A stretch of 57,845 nucleotides of DNA from Bacteroidales bacterium (GCA_016285515.1 JAEEQW010000016.1:1-57845); one strand, 5' to 3'. Counted from the first letter of the stretch, positions 9,137 through 17,295 are shown. Numbers and translations are program-made. The notes: generated by a model not told the origin, from the sequence alone.

Positions 9137-10330
9137 ATGTCAACCCTTGTCATAATACTTGCCGCATTCGCTGCCATCTTTCTTGCCTTGCTGTTTTTCA
9201 AGCGTATGAGAAAGGCAAAATGCAGAAGAGTCGTTTCCTTGGCTGAACAGCAAGGTCACGCCAATGAGCAAGCATCTCTCCTATTTGACCTCAACATCCC
9301 CTTCACTCCCGATGTCCACGATGTGATTTATGTGGAAAATGAATATGACTCCGCCATCAATGAGTATATTCAAGAACACTATGAGGAAATTCAACAGCAG
9401 TTCCTTTCAAAAAAGGCGACTTTTATCTATTTGCCAAAACTATGCGGTCAGGAGGTTTCCAAAGAAGCACTTCATTACATGTTTCCTTTTCTGCAACAAA
9501 AATCCTCGTTTGTAAATGGCAACCTTACCATTGAAATGCTGAAGAACCACATTCTTTCAGGGAGCATTGAAGGTCCTGCTTTGATTCATTTCGTTCGGAT
9601 GGAGGCCGAAAATCCCAGCAACTATTATTACACTTATCGTCCTTTGGTTGCCGATTTTTCCGTTCCGCTCTCCGAACAATTTGAATGGTATTTGAAATAT
9701 CTCACATTCAGTTATCAAGGAAAATCGGGGACATCTTTCAATGCTTTGTCAGAGCCCAAAAACGAAGATGATTTTGCCGACCATTACTTTAATGATGGCA
9801 GCGATAATATTTTGTTTGCGGATAAAAGCATTAATGATTTGAAAGATGAAATACGGCAAAGAATCATCGAATTGCGGAAAAGAGGTGTGCAGTTACACCT
9901 TTTGAACGAACTTGTTGAAGAACAGCCCACTTTGAGTCGTTTGGTCGTGGATAAGGATTTCAGGATTTTCCTTCCTGACTACAACAATATGGAAATCACC
10001 ATGTCACCGCTTCCCAAGGCCGTGTATCTGCTTTTCCTGAAACATCCCGAAGGCATCGCATTCAAACAACTTCACGACTATTACGACGAATTGCTTGGAA
10101 TCTATAAACAAATTAGTAATCGGGTAATAGAACTCAACATTAAAAGTAGCATCCGCGATATCACAGACCCGACAAAGAATTCCATCAATGAGAAGTGCAC
10201 CCGCATCCGTGAAGCTTTCCTCAAACAATTCGATTATGTCTATGCACGGCATTATTTCATCACTGGAAAGCGAGGCGAACCGAAAAGAATAACTTTGCCT
10301 CGAGAATTGGTGGATTTGCAAGCCTTGTAA
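9137..10330 (+). CDS. Membrane-anchored unknown protein with conserved C-terminal domain
   Basis: 397 residues with one N-terminal membrane segment (about residues 4-21, IILAAFAAIFLALLFF) followed by KRMRKAK, so the bulk is probably cytoplasmic. The C-terminal 130 residues (LPKAVYLLFLKHPEGI, then SINEKCTRIREAFLKQF, then YFITGKRGEPKRI) resemble a segment that recurs in unnamed Bacteroidota proteins, and the spacing suggests a winged-helix-like or DNA-binding module, though I cannot name it. The central region is unrecognised. It follows the 85-aa gene by 12 bases. A separate promoter-like box after it suggests the operon's first part ends here. Confidence 0.7.
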   Translation: MSTLVIILAAFAAIFLALLFFKRMRKAKCRRVVSLAEQQGHANEQASLLFDLNIPFTPDVHDVIYVENEYDSAINEYIQEHYEEIQQQFLSKKATFIYLPKLCGQEVSKEALHYMFPFLQQKSSFVNGNLTIEMLKNHILSGSIEGPALIHFVRMEAENPSNYYYTYRPLVADFSVPLSEQFEWYLKYLTFSYQGKSGTSFNALSEPKNEDDFADHYFNDGSDNILFADKSINDLKDEIRQRIIELRKRGVQLHLLNELVEEQPTLSRLVVDKDFRIFLPDYNNMEITMSPLPKAVYLLFLKHPEGIAFKQLHDYYDELLGIYKQISNRVIELNIKSSIRDITDPTKNSINEKCTRIREAFLKQFDYVYARHYFITGKRGEPKRITLPRELVDLQAL

Positions 10331-10357
10331 AAGTCTGATGTGCATTTTGGATTGATG

Positions 10358-10365
10358 TATTTTTG
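10358..10365 (+). promoter_or_regulatory. Bacteroidota -7 box (tatttttg) before the small membrane/J-protein pair
   Basis: Matches TAnnTTTG exactly, 40 bases before the ATG at 10406 and in a 75-base gap. No TTG lies at the ideal 19-21 base distance, so only the -7 element is supported. Confidence 0.45.
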
Positions 10366-10405
10366 CAGCATAAACAACATTTATTAACGCAAAAATATTT
10401 CAATT

Positions 10406-10612
10406 ATGGAAAAAAGCACAAAAATTATCGTCACAATCATCATTGTTGTCATCTTCGTTGTCTTGTCAGCAGTTGTCACAGGAATAAGAAGCGAATCTGG
10501 AGAAGCCACTCCTGGCATTTTAAGTATCATTTTGTTTGCAGCACTCATCGGAGGGCTCAGTGCTGTCTGGAAAAAAAACAAGAACGAGGACAACCATCCC
10601 GAAAAACAATAA
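10406..10612 (+). CDS. Small two-segment membrane protein
   Basis: 68 residues with two hydrophobic stretches (about 7-26, IIVTIIIVVIFVVLSAVVTG, and 37-54, ILSIILFAALIGGLSAVW) and a highly charged tail (KKNKNEDNHPEKQ). Probably a hairpin inner-membrane protein. It sits 24 bases before the J-domain gene, behind its own promoter-like box, so the two are probably cotranscribed. No named family was recognised. Confidence 0.6.
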   Translation: MEKSTKIIVTIIIVVIFVVLSAVVTGIRSESGEATPGILSIILFAALIGGLSAVWKKNKNEDNHPEKQ

Positions 10613-10636
10613 GACAACCTTATAGAACTCACGGCC

Positions 10637-11791
10637 ATGTTTAAGGATTATTACAAAATACTTGGGATTGCCTCCAATGCCACCCAAGAAGAGATCAAGA
10701 AGGCTTACCGCACCCAATCGATGCGTTGGCATCCCGACAAGAATCCCGGGACAGACACAACGGACAAGATGCAGGACATTAATGAGGCCTACAACATTTT
10801 GAAAGATCCTATTACAAGGGCCAGATATGATGCCGAATATGCAAAGTTCAACTCCGCTAAGTATGAACAGCCGAGAAAGGAAACAGAAGAAACCGACTAC
10901 GACATCAAAGACGAGACTTTGCAGGAAGACATCAAAGCAGCCAGAAAAGCTGCCGAGGATTATGTCCGTGAGTTCTACGCCTCTCTAAAAGCTGAGTCCA
11001 AAAACGCGGCAAAAGGAGCTTGGAAAAGAGCAAAAGGCTATGTCGTCGGAGGCATTATAATGACTATCATTGCTTTGATTGTCAAGATGTGTGTTAGCAG
11101 CCAGTCTGCACCCACGATTCAAAAGACCACATCAAGCACCTATTCAAATTCCAGCCAAACTGATGCCCCTTCCAGCAACGAAAATATTAGGTTGAGAACC
11201 ATACCGCCATTGGAGAAGAAAGATTCCAAGCATTGGAAAGACCACACCTTTTTCGACGCATTCAAAATCTCTGTGCCGATTACAGTAGAAAGGCAGACTA
11301 AAGATAGTCCTTACGGGAGAGCTTTGGCCAATAAGGGGATTCTGCAACTTCGAGATGACTTAATCATATTCAATCAGAAGGGATTGTGTGACTTGAAACC
11401 TGGAGCAAAAGACCAATATTGTCGAATCATGATTAACTTTATGAAAGAAGTTAAGGGCGATTTTTTGCAAAGAGACGAAACTGAGCCGTTGGATTGGGAA
11501 TACGTCCAACTTCTTGAAGAAATGGTAAAAAATGAAATTGGTTCTGGTAGCCGTTTAATAGGTACATTCAGCCGTGAATGGGTACACATCAACAATGCCA
11601 ACGCAATATTGGTAACCTACAGAAGGACGGGTAACAACTATGACACTTCAAAACCAGTCTGTTGCAAGGTGCTTCTTTTTCAAGACGATGACAGATTTGT
11701 AAAGATGATTTTATCCTACAGGGAAAAAGAAGCCGATTTATGGGCTGATGATTTTGAACAAGTTATGAGAAGCTTCGAATGGATAAACTAA
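10637..11791 (+). CDS. Membrane-anchored J-domain (DnaJ-like) protein
   Basis: 384 residues. Residues 4-68 are a J-domain (YYKILGIASNATQEEIKKAY) with the essential HPD at 32-34 and a normal INEAYNILKDP end, so it should stimulate an Hsp70 (DnaK) ATPase. A charged helical linker follows, then one membrane segment around 135-152 (VVGGIIMTIIALIVKMCV), a Ser/Thr-rich spacer and a C-terminal domain of about 200 residues that I do not recognise. It lacks the G/F-rich and zinc-finger regions of DnaJ, so it is a specialised J-protein. With the J-domain N-terminal and a single segment, the two ends lie on opposite sides of the membrane, presumably with the J-domain in the cytoplasm. Confidence 0.8.
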   Translation: MFKDYYKILGIASNATQEEIKKAYRTQSMRWHPDKNPGTDTTDKMQDINEAYNILKDPITRARYDAEYAKFNSAKYEQPRKETEETDYDIKDETLQEDIKAARKAAEDYVREFYASLKAESKNAAKGAWKRAKGYVVGGIIMTIIALIVKMCVSSQSAPTIQKTTSSTYSNSSQTDAPSSNENIRLRTIPPLEKKDSKHWKDHTFFDAFKISVPITVERQTKDSPYGRALANKGILQLRDDLIIFNQKGLCDLKPGAKDQYCRIMINFMKEVKGDFLQRDETEPLDWEYVQLLEEMVKNEIGSGSRLIGTFSREWVHINNANAILVTYRRTGNNYDTSKPVCCKVLLFQDDDRFVKMILSYREKEADLWADDFEQVMRSFEWIN

Positions 11792-11956
11792 CCCTCCAAT
11801 ATCCGCCAGAAACAATCAAACCGTACACCACAGCTGCTATAACTAGGCTTATTCCTCATTACTGTATCGTTGAACGCGATATTTTTGAAAAGGAATTGAG
11901 ACCAAATATTAATTGAATCCTTGAAAAATTCAAGTGATAGATTCCGGGATTTCCAT

Positions 11957-11964
11957 TATCTTTG
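11957..11964 (+). promoter_or_regulatory. -7 box (tatctttg) for the flavin reductase gene
   Basis: Exact TAnnTTTG match 41 bases before the ATG at 12006, in the 214-base gap after the J-domain gene. No well-spaced -33 TTG was found. The rest of the gap (11792-11956) shows no gene or clear hairpin. Confidence 0.5.
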
Positions 11965-12005
11965 CAATCATAAAACAATGTGTAATCCTTAAACATTATT
12001 TCCTT

Positions 12006-12569
12006 ATGAAACAACCCATTAAAGTAATAGGAGCCATTTTTCCGATGCCGGTTCTGCTTGTTGCCACCTACAACGAAGACGGCACAATCGATGTGATGAA
12101 CGCCGCTTGGGGCACCATGCTCGACCATGACCGTATAGCCCTCAACCTGACCGAAACTCATCGTACTGTCGAAAATATCAAACATCGCAAGGGCTTTGTT
12201 GTCCAAATCGCTGATGCCGCTCACGTGGTGGAGGCCGATTGGTTCGGTGTAGTGTCGGGCAAGACGGAAAAAGACAAGTTCGCCAAGAGCGGTCTCACTG
12301 CGACCAAATCCTCGTTAGTTGATGCTCCCATCATCAACGAGTTACCCATTGCCTTGGAGTGCGAGTTCATTGAATACCAAAGTGACGACACAGGCCTTGG
12401 CGTCATCGGCAAGGTGCTGCAAACCTCTGTTGAGGCTGATAAGATGAAAGACGGCAAAGTGGACATCGAGAGTCTGAATGCCATCGCTTATGACCCCTAC
12501 ACTCACGGCTATTATCAAGTCGGCAAGCGTGTTGGGGAGGCTTTCAAGGACGGATTGAAACTGAAATAA
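12006..12569 (+). CDS. Flavin reductase-like FMN-binding protein
   Basis: 187 residues. The opening GAIFPMPVLLVATYNEDG, followed by VMNAAWGTMLDHD and ALNLTETHRTVENI, is the split-barrel flavin-binding pattern of the flavin reductase-like family, and the size matches. Such proteins bind FMN and reduce it or act as NAD(P)H-linked reductases or flavin carriers in the cytosol; the substrate cannot be told from sequence. The frame extends upstream to 11934, but the ATG at 12006 begins where the family does and follows a -7 box. A strong hairpin and T run follow, so it is probably a single-gene unit. Confidence 0.85.
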   Translation: MKQPIKVIGAIFPMPVLLVATYNEDGTIDVMNAAWGTMLDHDRIALNLTETHRTVENIKHRKGFVVQIADAAHVVEADWFGVVSGKTEKDKFAKSGLTATKSSLVDAPIINELPIALECEFIEYQSDDTGLGVIGKVLQTSVEADKMKDGKVDIESLNAIAYDPYTHGYYQVGKRVGEAFKDGLKLK

Positions 12570-12590
12570 TTCAAACATGCCTTAGAAAAT

Positions 12591-12628
12591 CCGCGATCCG
12601 GGTGATGGCTTGGATTGCGGTTTTTTTT
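12591..12628 (+). terminator. Rho-independent terminator after the flavin reductase gene
   Basis: The arm ccgcgatcc (12591-12599) pairs with ggattgcgg (12612-12620), nine pairs with one G-T wobble and a 12-base loop, followed directly by eight T. It lies 22 bases after the stop and overlaps the next gene's promoter. Confidence 0.8.
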
Positions 12629-12637
12629 GTACTTTTG
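12610..12637 (+). promoter_or_regulatory. Promoter for the aldo/keto reductase lipoprotein gene
   Basis: TTG at 12610-12612 and tacttttg (TAnnTTTG) at 12630-12637, spacer 17 bases, somewhat short for the Bacteroidota consensus. Start codon 37 bases downstream. The upstream arm shares bases with the terminator hairpin. Confidence 0.5.
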
Positions 12638-12674
12638 CGCAAAACTAATTCAGTCTTCACAAAACATACCCCAA

Positions 12675-13910
12675 ATGAAAAAGTTAGCATTACTCGCATT
12701 TGCAGTCACCTTGGTAATGGCAGGCTGCGGCAATAAGCAGGAAAAACAACAAACGAAAGAAAACCCCGACATGGAATACCGCACGCTGGGCAGCACCGGC
12801 CTGCGCGTTGGCGTCATCGGATTGGGTTGTGGCGGCTTCGATGAAATCGACTCCACAGCTTCCCGACAATTGGTTACCTATGCCCTTGACCATGGCATGA
12901 ACTACATGGACATCTACGACGCCAACCCAAAAGTGCGCAGCAACATCGGCTACGGCCTCGGCAAGCGTCGCAATGAAGCCATTATCCAAGGTCACATCGG
13001 ATGTTGGTGGAATGGTGACAGTTACGAGCGCACCCGTGACGTGGAGAAATGCAAGATTGGCTTTGAAGACCTGCTCACACGCCTCAACACCGACTACATC
13101 GACATCGGCATGATGCACATCATGGATAATATGGAGGAATGGCAACAGCTCCAGGGAAGTCCATATCTGCAATATGTGCAGGACTTGAAGAAACAAGGCA
13201 AAATCAAGCATATCGGTGTGAGCAGCCACAATGCGGAGGTGGCTCTTGCCATCGCCAAGAGCGGTCTGGTGGAGGTCATCATGTTCAGCCTCAATCCCGC
13301 TTTCGACCGTGTGCAGTCAGGCAAGAACCCTTGGGACAACAAGACTTTCGAGGAGATGCTGCCCGGCATCGACCCTGTGCGTGTGGAACTGTACGACTAT
13401 TGTGCGCAGCACGAGATTGCCATCACGGTGATGAAGACCTTCGGCGGCGGCGACCGTCTGTTGGATGCGGAGCACTCGCCCCTGAAAACAGCCTTGACAC
13501 GTGACCAATGTTTCGCTTATGTGCTGTCAAAGCCTTGCGTGAAGGTGGCACTTTGCAGCATCGACAGTGCCGACAAGGTGGACGAATACCTGCACTACCT
13601 GAAGGCTACTGATGCCGAGAAAGACTACAATAGCGTCCTTAACCGGCAGACCGCACAGACCGACAAAGGTAACTGCACCTACTGCAACCATTGTGCACCT
13701 TGCTCGGCGGGTATCCCCATCGCCAAGGTGAATGAGCTTTTGGATAAGGCTGAGACCGAAGGACTCACAGCCGAGCTGCAAGCGCAATACGACGCGCTGC
13801 CTCACCATGCTGGCGAGTGTACACACTGCGGTGCCTGCCTCTCGCGCTGCCCCTTTGGGGTTGATGTCCCAAGCCGTATGGATGCAGCCAAGTCCAAGTT
13901 CGGACATTAA
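12675..13910 (+). CDS. Aldo/keto reductase-family lipoprotein with two 4Fe-4S cluster motifs
   Basis: 411 residues from the ATG at 12675; the frame extends further 5' but this start gives an SPII signal (LVMAGC, lipid Cys18). The barrel is aldo/keto reductase-like (EYRTLGSTGLRVGVIGLGCG, then HIGVSSHNAEVA, then ALCSIDSADKV). The C-terminus has CTYCNHCAPC and CTHCGACLSRCPFGVD, a ferredoxin-like pair of cluster sites. The usual catalytic Tyr of DTAxxY is absent (IYDANPKVRSNIG) and the usual Lys lies within IIQGHIG, where none is seen. It therefore belongs to a subfamily with altered chemistry, probably electron-transfer-linked and periplasmic. The substrate is unknown. Confidence 0.8.
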   Translation: MKKLALLAFAVTLVMAGCGNKQEKQQTKENPDMEYRTLGSTGLRVGVIGLGCGGFDEIDSTASRQLVTYALDHGMNYMDIYDANPKVRSNIGYGLGKRRNEAIIQGHIGCWWNGDSYERTRDVEKCKIGFEDLLTRLNTDYIDIGMMHIMDNMEEWQQLQGSPYLQYVQDLKKQGKIKHIGVSSHNAEVALAIAKSGLVEVIMFSLNPAFDRVQSGKNPWDNKTFEEMLPGIDPVRVELYDYCAQHEIAITVMKTFGGGDRLLDAEHSPLKTALTRDQCFAYVLSKPCVKVALCSIDSADKVDEYLHYLKATDAEKDYNSVLNRQTAQTDKGNCTYCNHCAPCSAGIPIAKVNELLDKAETEGLTAELQAQYDALPHHAGECTHCGACLSRCPFGVDVPSRMDAAKSKFGH

Positions 13911-14004
13911 GCAATGTTGTCTGACGGATTTCGTCCGTGAAAGGCAAATCATGCAAACGCATATTTTGCCGAATTGAACATACAAATTGCAGAAATAAAA
14001 ATAC

Positions 14005-14033
14005 TTGCCACTAAGTGAATGTAAATACTTTTG
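14005..14033 (+). promoter_or_regulatory. Promoter for the beta-barrel protein gene
   Basis: TTG at 14005-14007 and tacttttg at 14026-14033 with an 18-base spacer, 44 bases before the ATG at 14078. A good match to the Bacteroidota -33/-7 pattern. Confidence 0.6.
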
Positions 14034-14077
14034 TTTCCATCAAATCAAGTAACAATCAATTAACAAAAATAAATCAA

Positions 14078-14653
14078 ATGAAGAAAATTACAGTTTTGGT
14101 AGCCATGCTATCATTTTTTGCGTTCAGCACAAAGGCACAAATGTTCGACTTCACCAACAACCTTACTGACTTTACCATCGGCGTAAACATCGGTGTGGTG
14201 GGCTATGATTTCAACGGTGGCAACATCGACATGACCTACAATGGCTTTGGTAGTGGCGTAAGCATGTCGATCTTAGGTGTCTATTTAGACTTTATCTACC
14301 AATCGCCCGAACATAAGTGGGGTAACAAGATTACGCCTGACGTTTATTATGACCATACCGCGCTTACCATCAACACTGGTTATAAGATTCCCGTATTTTC
14401 TTGGCTGAATGTCATTCCGGTAATTGGCTACAGCAACGAGACGGAAGGTTGGACGGATTGCAGCACTATCAATATTGATTACGATAGCCAATCTGTTTAC
14501 CACGACTACGATCGCGTGACCATTGCCAATCACTTCAATTACGGCGTTGGCCTCTCCGTAAAGCCCTTCGACTTTCTTGAGATTGGTGGCATGTGCACAG
14601 CCCATGCGGTATATGGCAACATTTCGTTAAATTTGTTCAATCTGAAGAATTAA
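14078..14653 (+). CDS. Exported outer-membrane beta-barrel-like protein
   Basis: 191 residues with a type I signal peptide (MKKITVLVAMLSFFAFSTKA, cut before QMFDF). The mature part alternates short strands rich in Gly and aromatics (FTIGVNIGVVGYDF, LTINTGYKIPVFSWL, FNYGVGLSVKPFDFL), as in small Bacteroidota barrels. The start at 14078 is chosen because it gives the signal peptide; the frame reaches back to 14015. It has its own promoter and sits 44 bases before the arylsulfotransferase gene, so the two may be cotranscribed. No ligand can be named. Confidence 0.7.
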   Translation: MKKITVLVAMLSFFAFSTKAQMFDFTNNLTDFTIGVNIGVVGYDFNGGNIDMTYNGFGSGVSMSILGVYLDFIYQSPEHKWGNKITPDVYYDHTALTINTGYKIPVFSWLNVIPVIGYSNETEGWTDCSTINIDYDSQSVYHDYDRVTIANHFNYGVGLSVKPFDFLEIGGMCTAHAVYGNISLNLFNLKN

Positions 14654-14697
14654 TCATATTACGACCATATTCCTTTAATTCTTAAATACTTATTGTT

Positions 14698-16125
14698 ATG
14701 AAACGCATTTTATCCCTTTTGCTGATGATTTCAGCCGTTCTCGTGATAACGGGTTGTGAACCACATGATGAGACTGATGTCTTGAATGTCAAAATTAACG
14801 GGGAAACATATTCAATCCCGTTGCAGGACAACACTGTGGTTAACCTCATTACTTTGACCACTGAATTCGATGCCGAATTTGAGGTGGAGAACGCCTCTAT
14901 GTTTCAGGAACTCCGCATTGCCGGCAAGTCGGCGACCGGCGGCTTTGTGAAAGTGCCGGTGGAGAAGATTGCAGCAGGTGTGCAATTGTCCGTCGAATAC
15001 CGTAGTGGCGACAATGAAGGTACCATGCAGATTAACACGCTCAACGCCAACATCCCAGCTTTCGCCGTTTCTGGCAAAGCTACTGCCGAGGGCGATTTCT
15101 ATCTTTCCTTTGTGCATATGCGGCTGATTATGAAGTATGACAACGACGGCAACATATTGTATTATCGCTGCAATCCTGATGAAATTGGTTCTACCAACAA
15201 TACCGGTTGGTGGGATTTCAAGAAACACGAAATCAACGGGCAGACGTACTATAGCTACCACGCCAACGACCCCAAGTACAGCAGCATGGTGATTTCCGGT
15301 TTTGATCCCGGAATGAGAGTTATTATGGATGACCACTATAATGTCTTGAAAACCATCCAGTTGGTGGCTTCTGGACCGTATATTCACACTGACGACCCCA
15401 TTGACGGGCACGATTTCTACATGTTTGACCTTAACCATTACATCGTTTCCAGTCTAGTTGACCGCACTTTTGGCGACACTCTGTTAGCATCTGCCTATTT
15501 ACAGGAGGTGAAGGATGGTGAGGTTATTTTCGACTGGTGGAGTGTGGATCATCCCGAAATGAAGGATATGCTTGACGAGGCGTTTCTGGAAAGTGCGGGG
15601 AAGGACTATGTGCATCTCAATTCCATTCAGGTGCTTCCCGACGGCAACTGGCTCTGTTCGTTCCGCCAAATCAGTTCCATAATGAAGATTGAACGGGTGA
15701 ACTCAACTGGTGCCATCCTTTGGTGCATTTCTGGTCATGACCTGCCAGGAGAAAAATGTTTCAGCGGACAGCATTACGTGCGGCTCCACGGGGATGTGCT
15801 GACCATGTTCGACAACGGCAACGGACACCCCGCCCAAATTTCCCGTCCTTTGAGACTGATCATCAACCCCGACAACGGAAATGTGATAGAAGGCGGCCCC
15901 ATCGTGGACGGGGGTGATTATTTCGCCCATGCCTGTGGTTCCGTGATGCTAAAAGACAACCATTGCGTGGTAGGCTGGGGCTTCCCTGATGCCCCAAGCG
16001 CGAACGACCGGTTGGTCATCGAGTATGACGCTTCCGGAAACGAAATCTTCGGCATGCGCAACACTGGGACTGATTTGACGACAAACGCGCTCCGCTGTTC
16101 CTACCGTTGCGTCAAAATCAAGTAG
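14698..16125 (+). CDS. Arylsulfotransferase (ASST) family lipoprotein
   Basis: 475 residues with an SPII signal (LVITGCE, Cys20). An N-terminal Ig-like region (LNVKINGETYSIPL) is followed by the ASST propeller: GHDFYMFDLNHYIV, then DYVHLNSIQVLPDGNWL with its conserved His, then SFRQISSIMKIERVNSTG and ILWCISGHD. PAPS-independent ASSTs move sulfate from one phenolic sulfate to another phenol in the periplasm through a sulfated His. Probably anchored in an envelope membrane facing the periplasm or outside. It may be cotranscribed with the upstream barrel gene. The substrate is unknown. Confidence 0.8.
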   Translation: MKRILSLLLMISAVLVITGCEPHDETDVLNVKINGETYSIPLQDNTVVNLITLTTEFDAEFEVENASMFQELRIAGKSATGGFVKVPVEKIAAGVQLSVEYRSGDNEGTMQINTLNANIPAFAVSGKATAEGDFYLSFVHMRLIMKYDNDGNILYYRCNPDEIGSTNNTGWWDFKKHEINGQTYYSYHANDPKYSSMVISGFDPGMRVIMDDHYNVLKTIQLVASGPYIHTDDPIDGHDFYMFDLNHYIVSSLVDRTFGDTLLASAYLQEVKDGEVIFDWWSVDHPEMKDMLDEAFLESAGKDYVHLNSIQVLPDGNWLCSFRQISSIMKIERVNSTGAILWCISGHDLPGEKCFSGQHYVRLHGDVLTMFDNGNGHPAQISRPLRLIINPDNGNVIEGGPIVDGGDYFAHACGSVMLKDNHCVVGWGFPDAPSANDRLVIEYDASGNEIFGMRNTGTDLTTNALRCSYRCVKIK

Positions 16126-16186
16126 CAGTTGTTTTGTAATTGCGATTGTCCGAAATCTTCTTTCTATACGCTGACAAGGAAACTGA

Positions 16187-16348
16187 CTACCTGAAGTGCG
16201 GGACAAACGGCTGGCGGTGTCGCATGGGATATTCCAGCCGCTGATTGAACTGCTTGAAGACCGTTGCCACATTGTCGCAGTTGGCATTGACGGTTTCCTG
16301 CTTGGTATAGTGGCTCAGTTCATATCCATTGACGGCCAAGCGGCTCAT
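16187..16348 (-). other. Possible 53-residue ORF or remnant downstream of DUF4298
   Basis: Minus-strand ATG at 16346-16348 reads MSRLAVNGYELSHYTKQE and stops at 16187-16189. The same frame is open without a start from just after the DUF4298 stop (HNFFGTEFEQ precedes the ATG). It has protein-like composition but no recognised family. It may be the tail of an older, longer gene cut by a TGA. The rest of 16126-16384 shows no other gene. Confidence 0.3.
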
Positions 16349-16384
16349 TTGCTCAAACTCTGTCCCGAAGAAGTTATGTCGTTT

Positions 16385-16687
16385 TCAGAAGTTTGTGAGA
16401 TTATCGTTCAAGGGTACGATTTGGTCTTTAAGACATTGATAATCAGCTAATAGGTTGTAAATTCCATCTTCGCTTAACACGCCTCGCTTGAGGTCTTTTG
16501 GGAACAGTCCCGCTTCATCTGCCTCGAAATCTGTACGCCAGTCAGGGCCGCAGTAGTAGGTTTGCAATTCGGCAATGTCGTGTTCGAGTGAGGAGAAGTC
16601 TTCAAGAGCTTGCTCCAATCGTTTGACGACCTCTGTGCATTTGTCGTAGAGGCTTTCGTTGTAAGTGATGCGCTCGATAGGTGTCAT
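16385..16687 (-). CDS. DUF4298 family protein
   Basis: 100 residues from the ATG at 16687; the frame extends to 16768 but the family begins at MTPIERITYNE. The conserved features are a coiled N-terminal helix (LYDKCTEVVKRLEQALEDF), LQTYYCGPDWRTDFEADE and LKRGVLSEDGIYNLL, which match DUF4298 closely. The family's function is unknown; it is a small, probably cytosolic protein. It lies 65 bases after the Vsr gene on the same strand and is probably cotranscribed with it. The frame stays open beyond the TGA for a further 60-odd codons. Confidence 0.8.
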   Translation of the reverse strand: MTPIERITYNESLYDKCTEVVKRLEQALEDFSSLEHDIAELQTYYCGPDWRTDFEADEAGLFPKDLKRGVLSEDGIYNLLADYQCLKDQIVPLNDNLTNF

Positions 16688-16752
16688 AGAAAATATTTTT
16701 TTATTTCGTAAGATAGTGTCATCGGTATTGCTCCAAAAAGTGTCAGCTTTTT

Positions 16753-17295
16753 TCAGGTTAAGACACATTCTTTTTCAGCAGCTATTGGCAGTTCGGCATC
16801 TTCGCTGATGGAGTATGAAACCGTTTTTGGGCGATGTATTTCGAGGAAGTTGTCGCTAAGCAGTGTCTCAACGTGCAGCATGGTGTCTTTTATCCTGGAA
16901 GGGGTGAGTTGGCACTCCCAGATGGTGATGATGTGCCATCCGTTCTCATATAAAATCTGATAATTCTGTTGGTCACGTTCTTGATTGCGGCGAATTTTGT
17001 TGACCCAAAACTCACGATTAGTCTGCGGAATCTTGCAGCAGTCAGAATTTTGTAAAGGGGCACGACCATGCATCTCAACTTTATGACCATGCCAAAAACA
17101 CCCATTCACAAAAATCGCCGTCCGATACCTTCGCATGACGATGTCGGGCTTGCCAGGCACGCTCTTCACGTTGAGGCGATAGCGGTAGCCGTGCCGCCAC
17201 AGCCATTGCCGCACTTTCACTTCGGGCTTGGTGTCCTTGCTGCGGATGCGAGACATGCAGTGGTGGCGTTGGGATGGAGTGAGGCGGTCGGTCAT
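16753..17295 (-). CDS. vsr: Very short patch repair (Vsr) mismatch endonuclease
   Basis: 180 residues. RHHCMSRIRSKDTKPE, GYRYRLNVKSVPGKPDIV with the catalytic Asp, AIFVNGCFWHGH and the later WECQL are Vsr hallmarks. Vsr nicks beside the T of T:G mismatches left when 5-methylcytosine deaminates, starting very short patch repair. It is usually paired with a cytosine-C5 methyltransferase. None is adjacent here, and the only trace in the window is a remnant near 32.7 kb. The C-terminal 35 residues or so extend past the usual end. A -7 box lies 29 bases upstream, diverging from the sialidase-like gene. Confidence 0.92.
   Translation of the reverse strand: MTDRLTPSQRHHCMSRIRSKDTKPEVKVRQWLWRHGYRYRLNVKSVPGKPDIVMRRYRTAIFVNGCFWHGHKVEMHGRAPLQNSDCCKIPQTNREFWVNKIRRNQERDQQNYQILYENGWHIITIWECQLTPSRIKDTMLHVETLLSDNFLEIHRPKTVSYSISEDAELPIAAEKECVLT

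Noticed and set aside
12690..13229. 179-residue antisense ORF inside the aldo/keto reductase gene
   Set aside because: Antisense shadow of a higher-GC gene; no motif, signal or promoter. Similar long antisense ORFs at 14812-15438, 17379-18032 and 52537-53229 were rejected for the same reason.
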